Below, piece by piece: positions 23,125 through 35,700 of a stretch of DNA of 64,000 nt; within the stretch, counting starts at the first letter, position 1; each line of letters begins with the position of its first letter. The stretch spans positions 6,870,052-6,934,051 of the forward strand of contig NC_085089.1 in NCBI RefSeq assembly GCF_963422355.1, in the 5' to 3' direction. The notes under the pieces are model-generated. The model was given only the letters and a program-made list of their open reading frames with translations. It was not told where the DNA came from and did not search any database. The stretch is from Corticium candelabrum. Lineage: Eukaryota > Porifera > Homoscleromorpha > Homosclerophorida > Plakinidae. Made by a program: the position numbers and the translations under genes.

Positions 23125-25394
23125 ATTCAAGTTGTCCTTCCAGTATTGCTTTCTGCGATGTTGGGTTTCCCAGTCATGATGGTAACTTGTTGTAGTGAAA
23201 TTGCTGTAAGAAGAAGTGATTCTAAAGACGGATACCTTGCATAATCTCGTTGGTCAAATCTTGTTTCAATGCAATTAATTATTACATCAACGGCCTCATT
23301 GTATATTTGCAAGTAGTAAGACTTGACATCACCGTGAAAAATGGTTCAGCAGCACCTTCCTCCAACCTCTGAGGGCGTTTTCTCTGGCGAGGTAATTCAA
23401 GTTCTGGAATATTGAGAGTTTCAGCCTTCTTGTTTACTTCAAACCAGAACAGATCATAGGCTTGTTCACTGCGCAGCATTTTCAACGTCCTTACAGTCAT
23501 CTGTGCCAGTTGTTGACCTTCTGCTGCAGATATTTGATTATGTTGCAGTGTCTTGCTGAGGTTGTCAGTGTGTCTCAACAATTTCTCCCCAAGAACAGCT
23601 CTGTAAAAAACTGAAATGTCTTCATCTGTGCCTGCACACCATGTATTCTGGGCTTCATTGCGGTATCATGAAAATTTTCTAAGGATTCCTGCCACGTGCT
23701 AAGTAGAACCACATAATTATCAATTATCCTGGCAAGAGAATCAGCTCTTACAGTCCATCTTGTAGGACAAAGAACTGTTATCCCAGTCTTTGAGTAGCTT
23801 GGAAGATTCTCTTTCAATCTTTGGAATATTCCCTCCCGACGTGGAGAATACTTGATGAGTTTTGTTATCTCATGGGTAACTCCTAGTGAGTCCTTCAACA
23901 ACTTCACCTGCTTTATCATGTCACTAGCAGCAAGGCTGAGAGAATGGCCATGACAATGGGTAAAGAGTGATCTAGGCTCTATTTTGCGTATTCGCTCAGC
24001 TATGCCACTTTTAATACCACTCATCGCACTTGCCCCATCATAGCATTGGCCTCGCAATTTCTTGAAAGTCAAGTTCATTCTTGTAAAAACATCACTGATT
24101 ACTGCTGTAAGAGTCTCAGCATCAGTACATGGTACCTGATACATGCCTACAAACTCCTCATGAACTTCAAAGCATTCAGTAACCTTACGGATCACCAAAA
24201 CCACCTGTTCTATGTTAGATGCATCTCTAGTTTCATCTGCCATTACGATCACGAACGAAGATTTACGAAACTCTGCAGCAAGTTTCCTCAGCAGGTTCAA
24301 TCCCATTACTTTGAGAATTTCTTTCTGAACGGTGGGCTCATGTATGTGTTATCCTTCCTCTCCAACCATGCAGATAAATGCCGATCAGTTTCATCTTTCA
24401 TCTTGAGTAACTGTGTCAGGTTGCCATCAGCGTCATCTCCGTGTCCTCTCAAAGCTAGGCCTTGCCTACTCAAATACTTGACCGATCGTAAAATGTGATA
24501 GAAAGCCTCTCTGTTTCTAGTCTTTGCTACAGCGTGTTGTTGTGATAGGTGCTCACCAATATCCTTAGTTGCAGCCGGAAGTGTCAGCATGACTTCAACA
24601 GCAGCCCAATGAGCAGCAGAGATTTCATGGTTCTTCAATGAAGTAGTGGCATTTATTCACTTTGCAAATCCTCGTGTTACCTAGAAGCAACAACTATATC
24701 TAGAAATCTCGTTCTGTTTTCAATACAATATTCATTTTTCAACTATCAGTAATTAAGTTCAGATTTAAATAATATAATCATTAATTAGAAAGAATTACAG
24801 TCAGACAAACCGTGCACTAAATAAATAATATATATACAGTACCACAGATTTTCTAGAATGCTTACAAAAGATCCGTCAGCAACAGCAGGAACACGACGAC
24901 GCGTACAGTCTCCCAGCAAGCAGGTGTGACAGTACACCCCGTCTTCAGTCTCGTTATAGTGAAAAAACCGAAACCTAGCAAACCAGCTAGGTTGAAAACT
25001 ACGGTTTGTCACTCCAAAGGATCTTTTTGGAAACCTGAACGTCGTTGGTTGATGAGGTTGCTCTGGTACAGCTACGTCCTTCACGGAAGAAGTGAGACCA
25101 GACATGGTTACACGCATGCGCACAGTAGGAATGGCCTCGCTGCCCCAATGTACAGTGTTGATTTATTAAAACAATACAGTATTGTCAAATTGTTGTAAAA
25201 TTGTTGATTACATAGACTAAGGAGCAAACGATCATGTTTACTAACAAAGCAGATAAATCATCTACAAATATATTACTTATTTAATCGTCTATACCTAAAC
25301 CGGAAGTAGTGCCAATCGTCGACTGGTGAAAGTCAATGTTTCAAAATCTGGTCGGGCTATAGCCCGACCTGCCCAATCCGCTCCTACGCCTATG
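23125..25394 (-). mobile_element. hAT transposon (ZMYM1-like), 3'-truncated
   Basis: Minus-strand element whose presumed 5' end (about 25,394) reads CATAGGCGTAGGAGCGG, followed by a GGTCGGGCTATAGCCCGACC palindrome, an end type seen in ZMYM1-like hAT elements. Its coding part runs to the left limit at 23,125 with no opposite terminal repeat, so the 3' end is missing. The left limit coincides with the end of homology between the duplicated units. Confidence 0.75.
23127..25123 (-). pseudogene. hAT transposase with TTF-type zinc finger, frameshifted
   Basis: Pieces in order: a TTF-type zinc finger (WFARFRFFHYNETEDGVYC then CLLGDC; 25,123-24,866, donor GTAAGC); a linker (HEISAAHWAAVEVMLTLP; 24,638-24,340); the hAT catalytic domain (VIVMADETRDASNIEQVVL, then CYDGASAMSGIKSGIA and HCHGHSLSLAASD; 24,306-23,600); and TRWTVRADSLARIIDNY and LLRHTDNLSKTLQ. 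The last part (DQRDYARYPSLESLLLTAI) begins the dimerisation region and is cut off. Frame changes occur near 24,330 and in a T run near 23,610. The family inserts by cut-and-paste with 8-bp duplications. This copy is truncated and inactive by inspection. Confidence 0.83.
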
Positions 25395-25724
25395 TGAGTA
25401 CTGTACTGTACACCTTGTACCGACCTGTTGTTACGGAAATAACTCTCAAATGTTCGCGCGTCAACTTGGTAACGCGCGTATGACTTGAACCTGCCCTAGA
25501 GGGAGCGCACGCTAGAAGTCCAGGGCGACGTTTACCGGGCACCATCTAGAATAGACGCTCAAGATTGGTCGAGTGTCATGTGTCCATGGTAATGTTGAAT
25601 ACACGTAAACATGTGTTATCTAGATATGTTGAGCAGCCTAGCTAGGAAACTCTGGCATCTAGCGTGTACAGAAAATGGCAATGTCACTTCCAAGGGGTTC
25701 TCTAGAAAGATCACTCTCCTGTAC
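25395..25724. other. Spacer between the hAT remnant and the microsatellite
   Basis: No gene or clear repeat seen. Confidence 0.5.
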
Positions 25725-25761
25725 ACACACACACACACACACACACAGACACACACACACA

Positions 25762-25816
<55 letters not shown>

Positions 25817-25917
25817 ACACGTACACATACACACACACGCACGCACGCACGAACGCATGCACGCACGAACGCACGCACGCGCACACACGCGAGCACGCAC
25901 ACGCACACGCGTATGCG

Positions 25918-25950
<33 letters not shown>

Positions 25951-26002
25951 GCACGCGCAAGCACGCACGCACACACGCACGCACACACACGCGCACGTGC
26001 GT
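25725..26002. repeat. CA-rich microsatellite with CGCA/GCAC variants
   Basis: Starts as (CA)n with interspersed GACA and TCACA, then becomes CGCACGCA and GCGCACACA. The long apparent frames (His/Thr and Val/Cys repeats) are translation of the repeat, not genes. Confidence 0.97.
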
Positions 26003-26080
26003 AGAGGTTTAGACGTTTGACGGTGATTTTCTTCGATAATTCATTAATTAAATTACAGTAATAAAGTTACAACAATTTAC

Positions 26081-26265
26081 CTTCGTCTGTTGAGAGTAAA
26101 TATTTTGGTAAAACTATTCTTTTGACGATATTTCCTTCGACAGTAACCCTAAACCACCAGTCGCAAGCATTGCTGCAATTCCACGTTGAGTACTTCAACA
26201 TGATCTCAATAAGTCCACAGTCATATCTAATCGGCTTACAACCACGCAGCTGAGCTACCAGCAAA
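26081..26265 (-). CDS. Isolated exon-like ORF of unknown function
   Basis: A 185-nt open segment bounded by an acceptor (ATATTTGCAG) and a donor (GAAG|GTAAATTG). It encodes about 61 residues rich in Cys and aromatic residues: LVAQLRGCKPIRYDCGLIEI near the start, then STWNCSNACDWWFRVTV, then NIVKRIVLPKYLLSTDEG. Base composition and lack of stops look coding. I do not recognise the domain; Cys spacing suggests an extracellular or secreted module. No partner exons were found between the two sacsin copies, and no copy exists in unit B, so it may be a stray exon or a remnant. Confidence 0.4.
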
Positions 26266-26741
26266 CTGCAAATATATCATTGGTTTTGTATTTGCCAAGA
26301 GTATACACATATAGATAGTTGCAGAAATAGATTAACATATTGATGTCAAGCATTACAAAGATACGCAGAATGATAAACGACGTTACTGAACTTACTCTAT
26401 TAAATTTTTAAAAGTAAGGTTGGGTTCAGTACTATTGTTGACGGAAAGTAAAGCTGCACAATATCTATGCAAAACGACTTTGCTCAGCAATATCAGCACA
26501 CAATCACAATGGTACGTCACACAGCCTATTTTGACGGTAAATGGTATGCATATATACATACGTATTTACTACACAGACGTTTAGGCCAAGTACTCATACT
26601 GCTATAGTAGACTAGAGCGCGTGCAAAATAAAGCATCGATCCATTCACAAACTCGAAAGCGTAATCTGCTAATCAACACAAAATATTATACGATCTGATG
26701 AATCAGATACAGACAGTACCGACTTCGTCGAGCAGTCGTAT
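26266..26741. other. Region 3' of sacsin copy B
   Basis: About 475 bp after the sacsin stop, probably 3' UTR and spacer. No clear AATAAA on the minus strand was found. Confidence 0.4.
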
Positions 26742-29700
26742 TCAACTATTGTCTTCAGCAAACTTTAGAGTGTCTTTAATGACACCTCTGGCTCCCGTCA
26801 GACTGCGATTTGCTGTGTCCCTAGAGAACTGGTCGGCAGGAACAACGTAGTGTTTGTTTGGGTATCGAGTGTCCAAGTAGTGATCGTCACTGACCATATA
26901 AACAAACCCTTTAAGAGTGGAAGGACATCCTGGTAAATCTGCTGCTCCGAGAAAGAAGCGGAAATAGTGTTTATGTCGGTCTTCGTCCGGAATGCCGCGT
27001 TTCATATACAACAAACCTTTCAAAGCTTTCTCCACTGCTTCATGGCAAAGAAAGCACACAGTGGCGAATCGTTGATCATCGCTGTTATCCGTGCCAAACA
27101 ATGCTTCTGCTACTTTAAAATCAGCCTCAGCTTGTCGCACGAACAGAAGGCCTAAACGTTGGTCACGAACTAAATGGAGATAGCTGTAACAAGGTGGTCT
27201 ACGGTAAGTGTAAGAAGAAGCTCGGTAGCTTCTACCATAACTTCTGGCGAATGAGTCCCAATTCGAATAACAACCGCTGTACGAACTAACTCCGCCGTAT
27301 TGAGGGTCTCCTCTCTCCAAACGGGCAATTTCGATTTTCATGAACTTGAACACTTCCGCGGCATCAGGATCATCTGTTTTATCAGGATGCCACTTTAGAT
27401 ACAATCGTCTGATTGCTTTTTTCCTGTCTTCAATAGAGAGTTTCCATATCTCATTCAGTTGTTTTTGAACTGCATCCTTCTTATTCTCCAGGGTAGCGGA
27501 AGAATCGATGTCGGAGTTTGCATCGACAGAGGAAGACGAATCGGCCAATACCAAGCTGCGTTCTAGTTGATGATGAAATTCATCTTTATCTGTAAAAGCG
27601 TACAACGACAGTACGCTGACTATCTTCGGTTCTTCTTCTCCTATATTAATTCCGTAACGTGTCATCAACTCTGATTCGGCCGCATGAGGGTCGTATTCTC
27701 GATGGATAACGATGGCGTAGATAAAACGGTCCTCTTCGACCTCGTACGCTACCCACTCGTCAATGTTGAATCTGTGAACGAGATCTGATTTGTGAAGATG
27801 TGCCAAATGACTAGGAAGAAGTTGCATGCCAGGGTAGTAAATCTCACTGTTATCGTCTAGAACAAGGTCACCATCATTCACGAATGGAATATTGTGACTC
27901 TTCAAAACTTCTGGTATCGAAGCCGAATGTTTGCAGTAAACAATCCTTATCAAAGGAAATTCCGAAGACAATTGAGTACCCAAGAACGTCTGCAGTTCTT
28001 CTGCTATAAAGCCATGAAGCCGCATGTCAGAATCCGCCGTTGTACTATTTGATTCAATATAAAGTGTTACTTCTGATGGCGTTTGTTCATGAAAACAAAA
28101 CTTTTGTACGCCTTCCAATTTGATCAGATCTCTCCCATCTTGTGGTTTGAGACAAATCCGAATTTCAGGAAGACAGCGAACACGCAAACAGCTTTGCAAC
28201 AGAGACAGGCGGGTTTCTAGCTCGACTGGTAGACGCGGACTCCTAGCTTGATGAATAAAAATGCTACGAATCCCTTGCAAAAAAATCGGAGAAGACAGTC
28301 GACGTTGATATATCGTAGCCAATCGTTCCCGCTCTCGTTCATCATCTTCAACAACGAGACAAAGGCAATCAGGATCTAAAACTTCCTCTGTCAAATGTGA
28401 AAACTTTTGCGGTCGTAGACGAGACGGCAAGAGATCTATCGTCTCTTCTTCAAGCGACGAAAGACCGCATTTCATCAAATCGATCAAAAACTTGTACTTA
28501 CTAAAATGACCTAACTGATTTTCTAAATGAACCCGATCCAAATACACAAGGTCCTTTGCGACAACAAGTGTCTCGTCTCGACTGAGCAAGTATAGTGGTG
28601 TGAGGGAGGTCTCCATCTCATTAACTGACGAGGAAGTGTTCTGTGTAGGAAACTTCTCTACCAGTTGTTTCGTCCTAGCCCTCAATATTTGAAAGAGCAA
28701 AGCAACGGCATCAAGAGAAACATTCCAGTCTCCTGGAGATACGACTTTGTCGTCTCCGTATCGCGTTCTGATGGATTCTAAAATGCGAGCACAATGAAAC
28801 GCTTTTGGTTTCTCGTCCACTCCAATGCGTCTCAGCAGCAAATGGTAAGACGCTAAATCTCGTGGAAGTTGGAAAAGATAAGGATAAAATTTGTGCTCGA
28901 GAGAAAACACAACTTGTTGAGGTTTAACAAACATCTGCTTATCGGGAATGAAAATAGATGGATAAGATGAGAGAAATTCGACAATTCGATATCCGTCTGA
29001 AGACAGATCGGATGATAGAGACTTCACATTCCGTAAATCAGCAAACGGTGGCAGTTCGTCCAACGGCTTGCTAGAAACAAGTTTTGTAAAATAACTGAAA
29101 AGTGTCGACAAAACAGTTAACAGCAGTTCGACGACGTCACCTGCAATTTCAAATGAAGGAGAAACGACAGTCTGCGCTTGCTCAACAAGAAGACTAAAGT
29201 GAGTCAGAACGTCATCAAGTTTCGGATGCACACTAATCCCGGCTGACGATATAAAATTCGACCGGACTCCTCGAACTGTTGCATTTTCCACATCAATTAA
29301 AGCTATAGATGTCCAGCAAAGCCTCTCGTTGTCTTCAGAGTACAACACCCCATTACTAAAGTTGGTTGCGTAATTGCTTGTTCTATTTCGTTTATAGAAA
29401 GGAGTAGCAAGATTTTCTAATTTCCGTCTAACCTGTTTTGACGGCAGAAAGCTGATTGTGGACATCCTTGCCATGAATTGTTTGTCGGACCAAGCATTTC
29501 TCATTTTCACAGTAAGATGATCTTCCATCAACTTTGACCTTTTCTTCCAGTCCTCGTAGTTGTCAGGTTCTCGTCCTGACAGTGTCCAGTTTAGCGTTTC
29601 TACCTCTAATCTCTTCGCCAATTCCAGAAATTTTGATGTCGGACACACCGTCTTCAAACCTAGACGTCTGAGAAAAGGCAGCCATTTGGGTTGTTGACGT

Positions 29701-32700
29701 TCCGCTAGAAGAGGCGCTGTAGGCATAGGAGGAATTTCATCTGAAGATAACATCTTAGAAAACAGTGGTACGGTTGGATCGTAAAACTCGTCAGTTGTGA
29801 CAGGCTTACCATTTTTGTCAAAACAAGGGGTGACTGTCACTTTCTCTATCAACCTCTCACAATCTTCATATTGTGTCATTATGAATACAAGATGTGCGAT
29901 ACGATCGTCTTGAGACATGTTAGAAAAGCATGGTAGAATGTAATCCATGTACACTTCGATACCTGTCTTTTTACTCAATCCCAATTTTTTGTAGATTCTA
30001 GCATAAGCTTGCTGCTCCTTAAGAAATATGCACTTCGCTCTATTCATCCATACCTTAGATCCACAATCGGGCAGTTCCTTAGGTAAAGTGTAGGCACTTT
30101 GAAGCGGTAAAATTTCTGTAAAAATCCCTTCCACTGTCTCAAACAAAGGTAATGCCTTTAATTCATCTGTGTACAGTCGCCCTGACGCGTCCAAACTACT
30201 CAAATTGCTCTGAAAATACTCTAAAATAATTTTGGCCTCATCAAGGGAAGGTTTGGGCGCGTCCCGGTCCTTGTAAAGATACTGCAGAACTTTCAAGATT
30301 GACGAAGGATTGTCTATGCTAGCAAATCGGTTTAAGTAAGTTTGTGACGACGATGAACTCGTAGCAGATACAGTAGGGGAATATCTTAATTCGGAAAGAG
30401 AAAGAGCTTTTACGACAACCCCGTCTACTTCGACGGCTCCTAATCGCATTAAAACTTGACGCAAACGAGCAAACAATTCAGAAGATTTCGGCAGAAGAAC
30501 GGTCTGTGACAGTGATGGGGGCACTAGCGTTTTCTTGCCCACTGTGATGATAGGAAAATTCGCTAACGTTTTTAAGGCTTCATCACAGTCCACCGTTCGT
30601 AGGTATGACCATAACCTGTCAATCCACTGTTTGGAGGGACCGACATCAGGATTCCAGTCGTCATAATATCGGCTAGCGTTCAGCCAATTACTTGGAAACA
30701 CGCCTTGATCAGGTAAATAACGAGCCAAGTCACTTGCGCTCAGTTCCTTCAACACAGAATCTTTGGAATGTTGTAAAGTTCTCACAAGTTGACTGTGCAC
30801 AAACAGGTGCAGCTCCTTGGGCAACAAGTCGCTGTATAAAGACACAAATGCAGTCGAAGATGTGGAAAACTCTCGCAGTTTCCCATCAGCCGTGATAAGA
30901 AGAGGAAGACCATTCAAGTAACTTGTATCCGATTCTGTTTCACTCTCACTATTTGTACCAGACTTGGTTCTATGTTCTACCAAATATCGCAAAATCAAAT
31001 TTGCGGCTTCGCAGCTCCTCAAAACCGTGTTTTCAAAGCTTTCAAGTCGAAGCCGACAGCAAGAACTGGAAGCCTGATAATTCTTCAAAAACAAGTAAAC
31101 AGCTTCACGGTTTATCATTTCAACTTTTGCCTTTTCGGTTGACTTTTCCTTCTCTTTTTCGTTTGCTTTCAAAATGTTGGTATACAGCATACGCGGTGAC
31201 AGCACAATTGGAAATCCAAGACGCAATAAAACTACTTCAAGGGCATATATTTCATACTTACTAGGAAAAGAAGAAAAATACCCTGTCAAAATACCGGCTT
31301 CAGTTTCATTGCCAATTTCACGCCACTCGAGTGGCGCGGCTTCAAAATCATCGGTTTCTACCAAAATAGCTTTTATTTGCGACTGCTCCGTCTCATTCAG
31401 CCTCTTCATATATTGATGAACAGAAACAGCAGGCTGTCCCGTATAAGCCAATAAAGGACAATTGTGTTTGACGAAATAAACGTACAATTCTTTCACTAAC
31501 ATTGGCGGATATAATTCAGTATGAGAAAATGTATATTTGGGTAGCAAATCATAAAACCAGTACAACCTTTTACCGAAAGATTGTCTAGCGGTGTCATCAT
31601 CTTCATTCACAGTCACATACTCCCGAGCTTTTACTAAGAATTTAGCATAGGCTGGCGCCAACACAAACTTGATAAGATCTTCGTTCCATTCTTGCTCGTT
31701 CGACTTAGCCGGACGCGACGATTTAGAATCACGCCACAATCCACGTCTTGTGGAATTCAAAGCAAAATGACCGTTTACCTGAACAGGAAGATTCCACTGC
31801 AACGGAAGAGGCAAAAAGCAGAACACATTCGCACGTTCAGTCTTAAGAGTCCGTCTTATGAGAGCAGCTATTCCTACGCGAGGCAGCAATGCCATGTCAC
31901 ATCCCTCTGCGCTAAATCCTGATTCGTCCAAATGCGGTACTCCGATAGAATGATGAACTAGCCATTGGCCTTCAATTTCGGTATCTCGTTTACGATCAAA
32001 CTTCGACAATTCTTCGGATACTTGTATCTCGAGTTCATAAAATGCAGCACTGTATTCAATATCGCCTGTCCGTTTGCCTTTGCTCTCTGCAACTGCCTCT
32101 GACATTCTCCGACGTTCTTCTGTAGCTTCAGTAGAAAGATGGGCTTTCACTTCATATGAACTAGTGACTTTCGAAGTCTCAGAGATGAAAGTCAACTTGA
32201 TACAACGAACATTGTTGAGAAACAGTAACATGCTCGGTGCGCTTTCCTTGAACGTGTTCATTAGCGTCTGTATGTGTTCATTGTCAAACACTTTTTCGCT
32301 TACATCAGATTCCTTTGCCATTTCTACCGTCCGTAACGGAAGCCTAAACAAAGTTCCACCTTCCAATGTTATTCCATCGATGGACTTGTAGCAATCCCAG
32401 ATATCACAAAACTGATTCCAAAATTTTTCGTCCGTATCATACAACCTTCCCGGTCTCTCTTTAGTAGCTCCACGTACATAACGACATTGAGGATCCAACA
32501 CACAAAGCGTCTTGTTGTCAGAAAGAAAAGATGGACAATCAGTCAAATGATAGACAGCATTGAAACCTATACCATATTGTCCAGTCAGTGATGGATCATC
32601 ACTTTTACTACCTCTTCCAAGATTCTGAATTCCTTCGATGTCTTTATCAGTGAATGGTCGGTTGTTGTACACACAAATGGCAGGGCCTTGTAATGACTTC

Positions 32701-35700
32701 CACTCATCCGTAAATATCCGTTCCTTCTTGTACTGGCGTTGATCTAAGATAATATGTATTTCCGTCGCCTTGGCATCGTCAGCGTTTTGCACTAATTCTT
32801 TCAGAATCCCTTCGTCGGCTGGATACTCTTTTAATATGTTCTGAAGACGTTGCGTAAGAGGCTCGTGCTGACCAAATTCCCTGCCAGGTATATCACGAGC
32901 GTAGCTGTCAAGTACTTTGTCTCTCACCAGTTTCACTCCAAGATCATTTGCTATCTCTCGAGGCACACACCGATGTACATAAACATGTTTGTCTGTGAGC
33001 GAACGATCCATCCACGGTGCATCATTGTATGCCAACTTGGAGGCTTCCATCAAACGCTCATCTTCAGACAGAAGAGGAACCTCAAGGACACCTCGAAAAG
33101 TCTTCAACTCACTCGGTGGCAAACTATTGAACTCAGGAAGAATCAGTTGTTCAACATACTTAAGTAGCCAATGTGGTAGTTGCTCGCCTCCCATTTCTTC
33201 AAAAATTTGTTTCAATGCTCCAATAATAGTTTGAGATCCAAATACCCTTTCTACTCCAGTAGCTTCCAGCAAAGTCCTTATGTGCAAGAGTTCACTAGGA
33301 ATGTTAGAGAGATAAGGCGGTGCACTTTTTCCCCAATCGAAAGCCAACTGGCTAGTCTTCATTGCATAACAGTTGAGTGTCCTCCCGCGGTCTTTGTCAC
33401 GTCCCAATCCAGCACTTTGAACAACAACCCACGCCTTGTCCGTCAGACTAGCTACAACAATGTCTGGTTCACTGCCGTTGTATCTACGCTGCAGTTCTTT
33501 GTACAACGTGTCAATGATTTTCATTAAAGATTCCCTGTTGCTCCCAACTTGTTGTAAAGCGTTAATAACCAAGTCCAATTGTATAAGCAACATTGACAGA
33601 GGCGGAGAACGATTAAAACCTAGCAGGTCGATTACCGCAGGAGACCAGCGAACGTGATAGAAATAATCAACAATAAGTGCCAAAGATCCGATCATGTTTC
33701 TGTATTGTGAAGAGTAACCTTTGGCAGGAGAGACAACCTTCTCATCTGGATGCTGATCCCCGTACCATACCACTGGGTAATTATTTGGACGCCTCTCTAC
33801 CAACAGAAATGGCGTATTTCTAAGCAATTCCCTGGACGTAGCTGAACAAGTATCCTTCTCACACAATCTATTCATGAGTTTAATTAGAGCTCCGATCCTC
33901 CGCTTCGCTCCTTCATAACTTCCTTTCGCCAATGCTTCCACCGTTGCACTCCTTTCTGTAACGTCATCCCAAGTAAAACATCCTGTAGATCTCATTCCCA
34001 ATTTTCGTAGAGCAAGAACTAGCTCCTCTCGTTCACACAGAAACTCGACCGGAAACCTGCCTTCGTCTACTTCAAACAGTTCGGATTCTTCACACTTGAA
34101 ATCAATCATATCTGATGCAGCACGTAGCACTTGGCCATCCGGACAACAAGGAAATATACTGAAGCTTCTCAAACACGAAATAAGATTTACCGTAGTGAGA
34201 ACACGAGTCAACAGAGACTTCAATAAGGCGTCTCGAAGCTCAGATTTCACTTCTTGTACGTGAGGAGCAAACCATTGTGACACAAACTTCTCTTCGTTAA
34301 CCGTTAGACCTTTCACTGTAGTGTCGTCAGCTTTGCTCAGACCATCCAATACATGATTGGGCAATTCAACAAAATATGGACAGAATTGCTTCATAATCTG
34401 TTGTGCTTGTGGCAGAACTTCCAACACAGAATGAGATAGAATCACACAGTCAGACAGTGGTATCCAATTATAACCATCATTGCTTATGCTACAAAAGATG
34501 GTGTCACTTCCCTGCACAACTTCCTTATAAAACTGAGCAACTAATGTGTACCAGACAGCATGACGACAGTTTCTTTGATTGGGCCACAGAGAATAATAAT
34601 GCAATAAATTGCCATCAGTCTTTTCTCTGCACTCTAGTAGCTTAGACAAACGCTTCAGCATAGAGAGGTACGACTGAACCAGACAGTCGGTAATCAACTG
34701 CTCATTCCATTCTGCTTCAAAATCTATTTTTCCATCAGTTCCATGCCACCAGATACCACGACGGTTAGATAGTACAGCAAAATAACCATTCACGTGCAAA
34801 GGTAAACCCGTTCTCTCTGACAGAGGAAGGAAACAAAATGTTTCTCCATCAATAACGCAAGGTACACACTCATCACGCAATTCAACTGCAACGCTGGCAA
34901 ATGGAACAAATCCACTTTCATGACCACCGTGTTTAATTGAAAATTGAAAAGCAGTGCCTTTGCTGCCCTCAGAGCACACCAACCACTTTGCAGTATGCAC
35001 CTCATCTCTACCAAAGTCACGCCATTTGATCACGCACGTCGAGTCACAGCCGGCAGTTCTTTGGAAATTGCCTTGTTCCACTTGACTACATAAAGACGTC
35101 AAAAGTCCGTGATGAGACAAAGGACTTCCAGATACCTCTAGATCTATTCCTGCTTGGACGGAAAAAATCTGTCTCATGTCTGAGGGACTGACTGCATCTG
35201 ACTTCAATTCAAACACTTCGATTGACTTGACATGTTGAAGGAAGATTAGCAGCTTTCCGCACACTTCTTGCAATGCTCGCAACGACGTTTTAACTCGATC
35301 TTCATCATAGGCTTCCTTCTTTATTTCATTCACAGCAGCTTGTTCATTAGTGCGAAAAGGAAAGCGAAATAGAGTTCCATTAAACTCAGCGCGTTCTACC
35401 AAGTTGCACCCAAAGACATCAGCATAAGGTTGAAATTGATCAGGAAATCGCTGGCCAATGGGACTTTGCACAAAGTCAATTTTGATACCAGGCTGAGACG
35501 GGTTTCTGATGTGATTTCCGAGATGACTCTCGTGAGGATCAAATATAACCACATATCGACGACTGACAAAACTAGGCACATCAGTTATATGATAGACAGA
35601 TGTGAAACCCAATCCAAATCGTCCAATCTTTTCTAGTTTTGATTGTTTCGTAGCAGCAGCCAGCTTTGAGATATTGACGAAATCCTCGTCTGAGAACACA

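Noticed and set aside
25725..26002. CRISPR-like or minisatellite array
   Set aside because: Simple dinucleotide repeat with variants, no spacers, eukaryotic context.
25611..26012. Long ORFs on both strands in the CA-rich tract
   Set aside because: They are His/Thr or Cys/Val repeats produced by translating a microsatellite.
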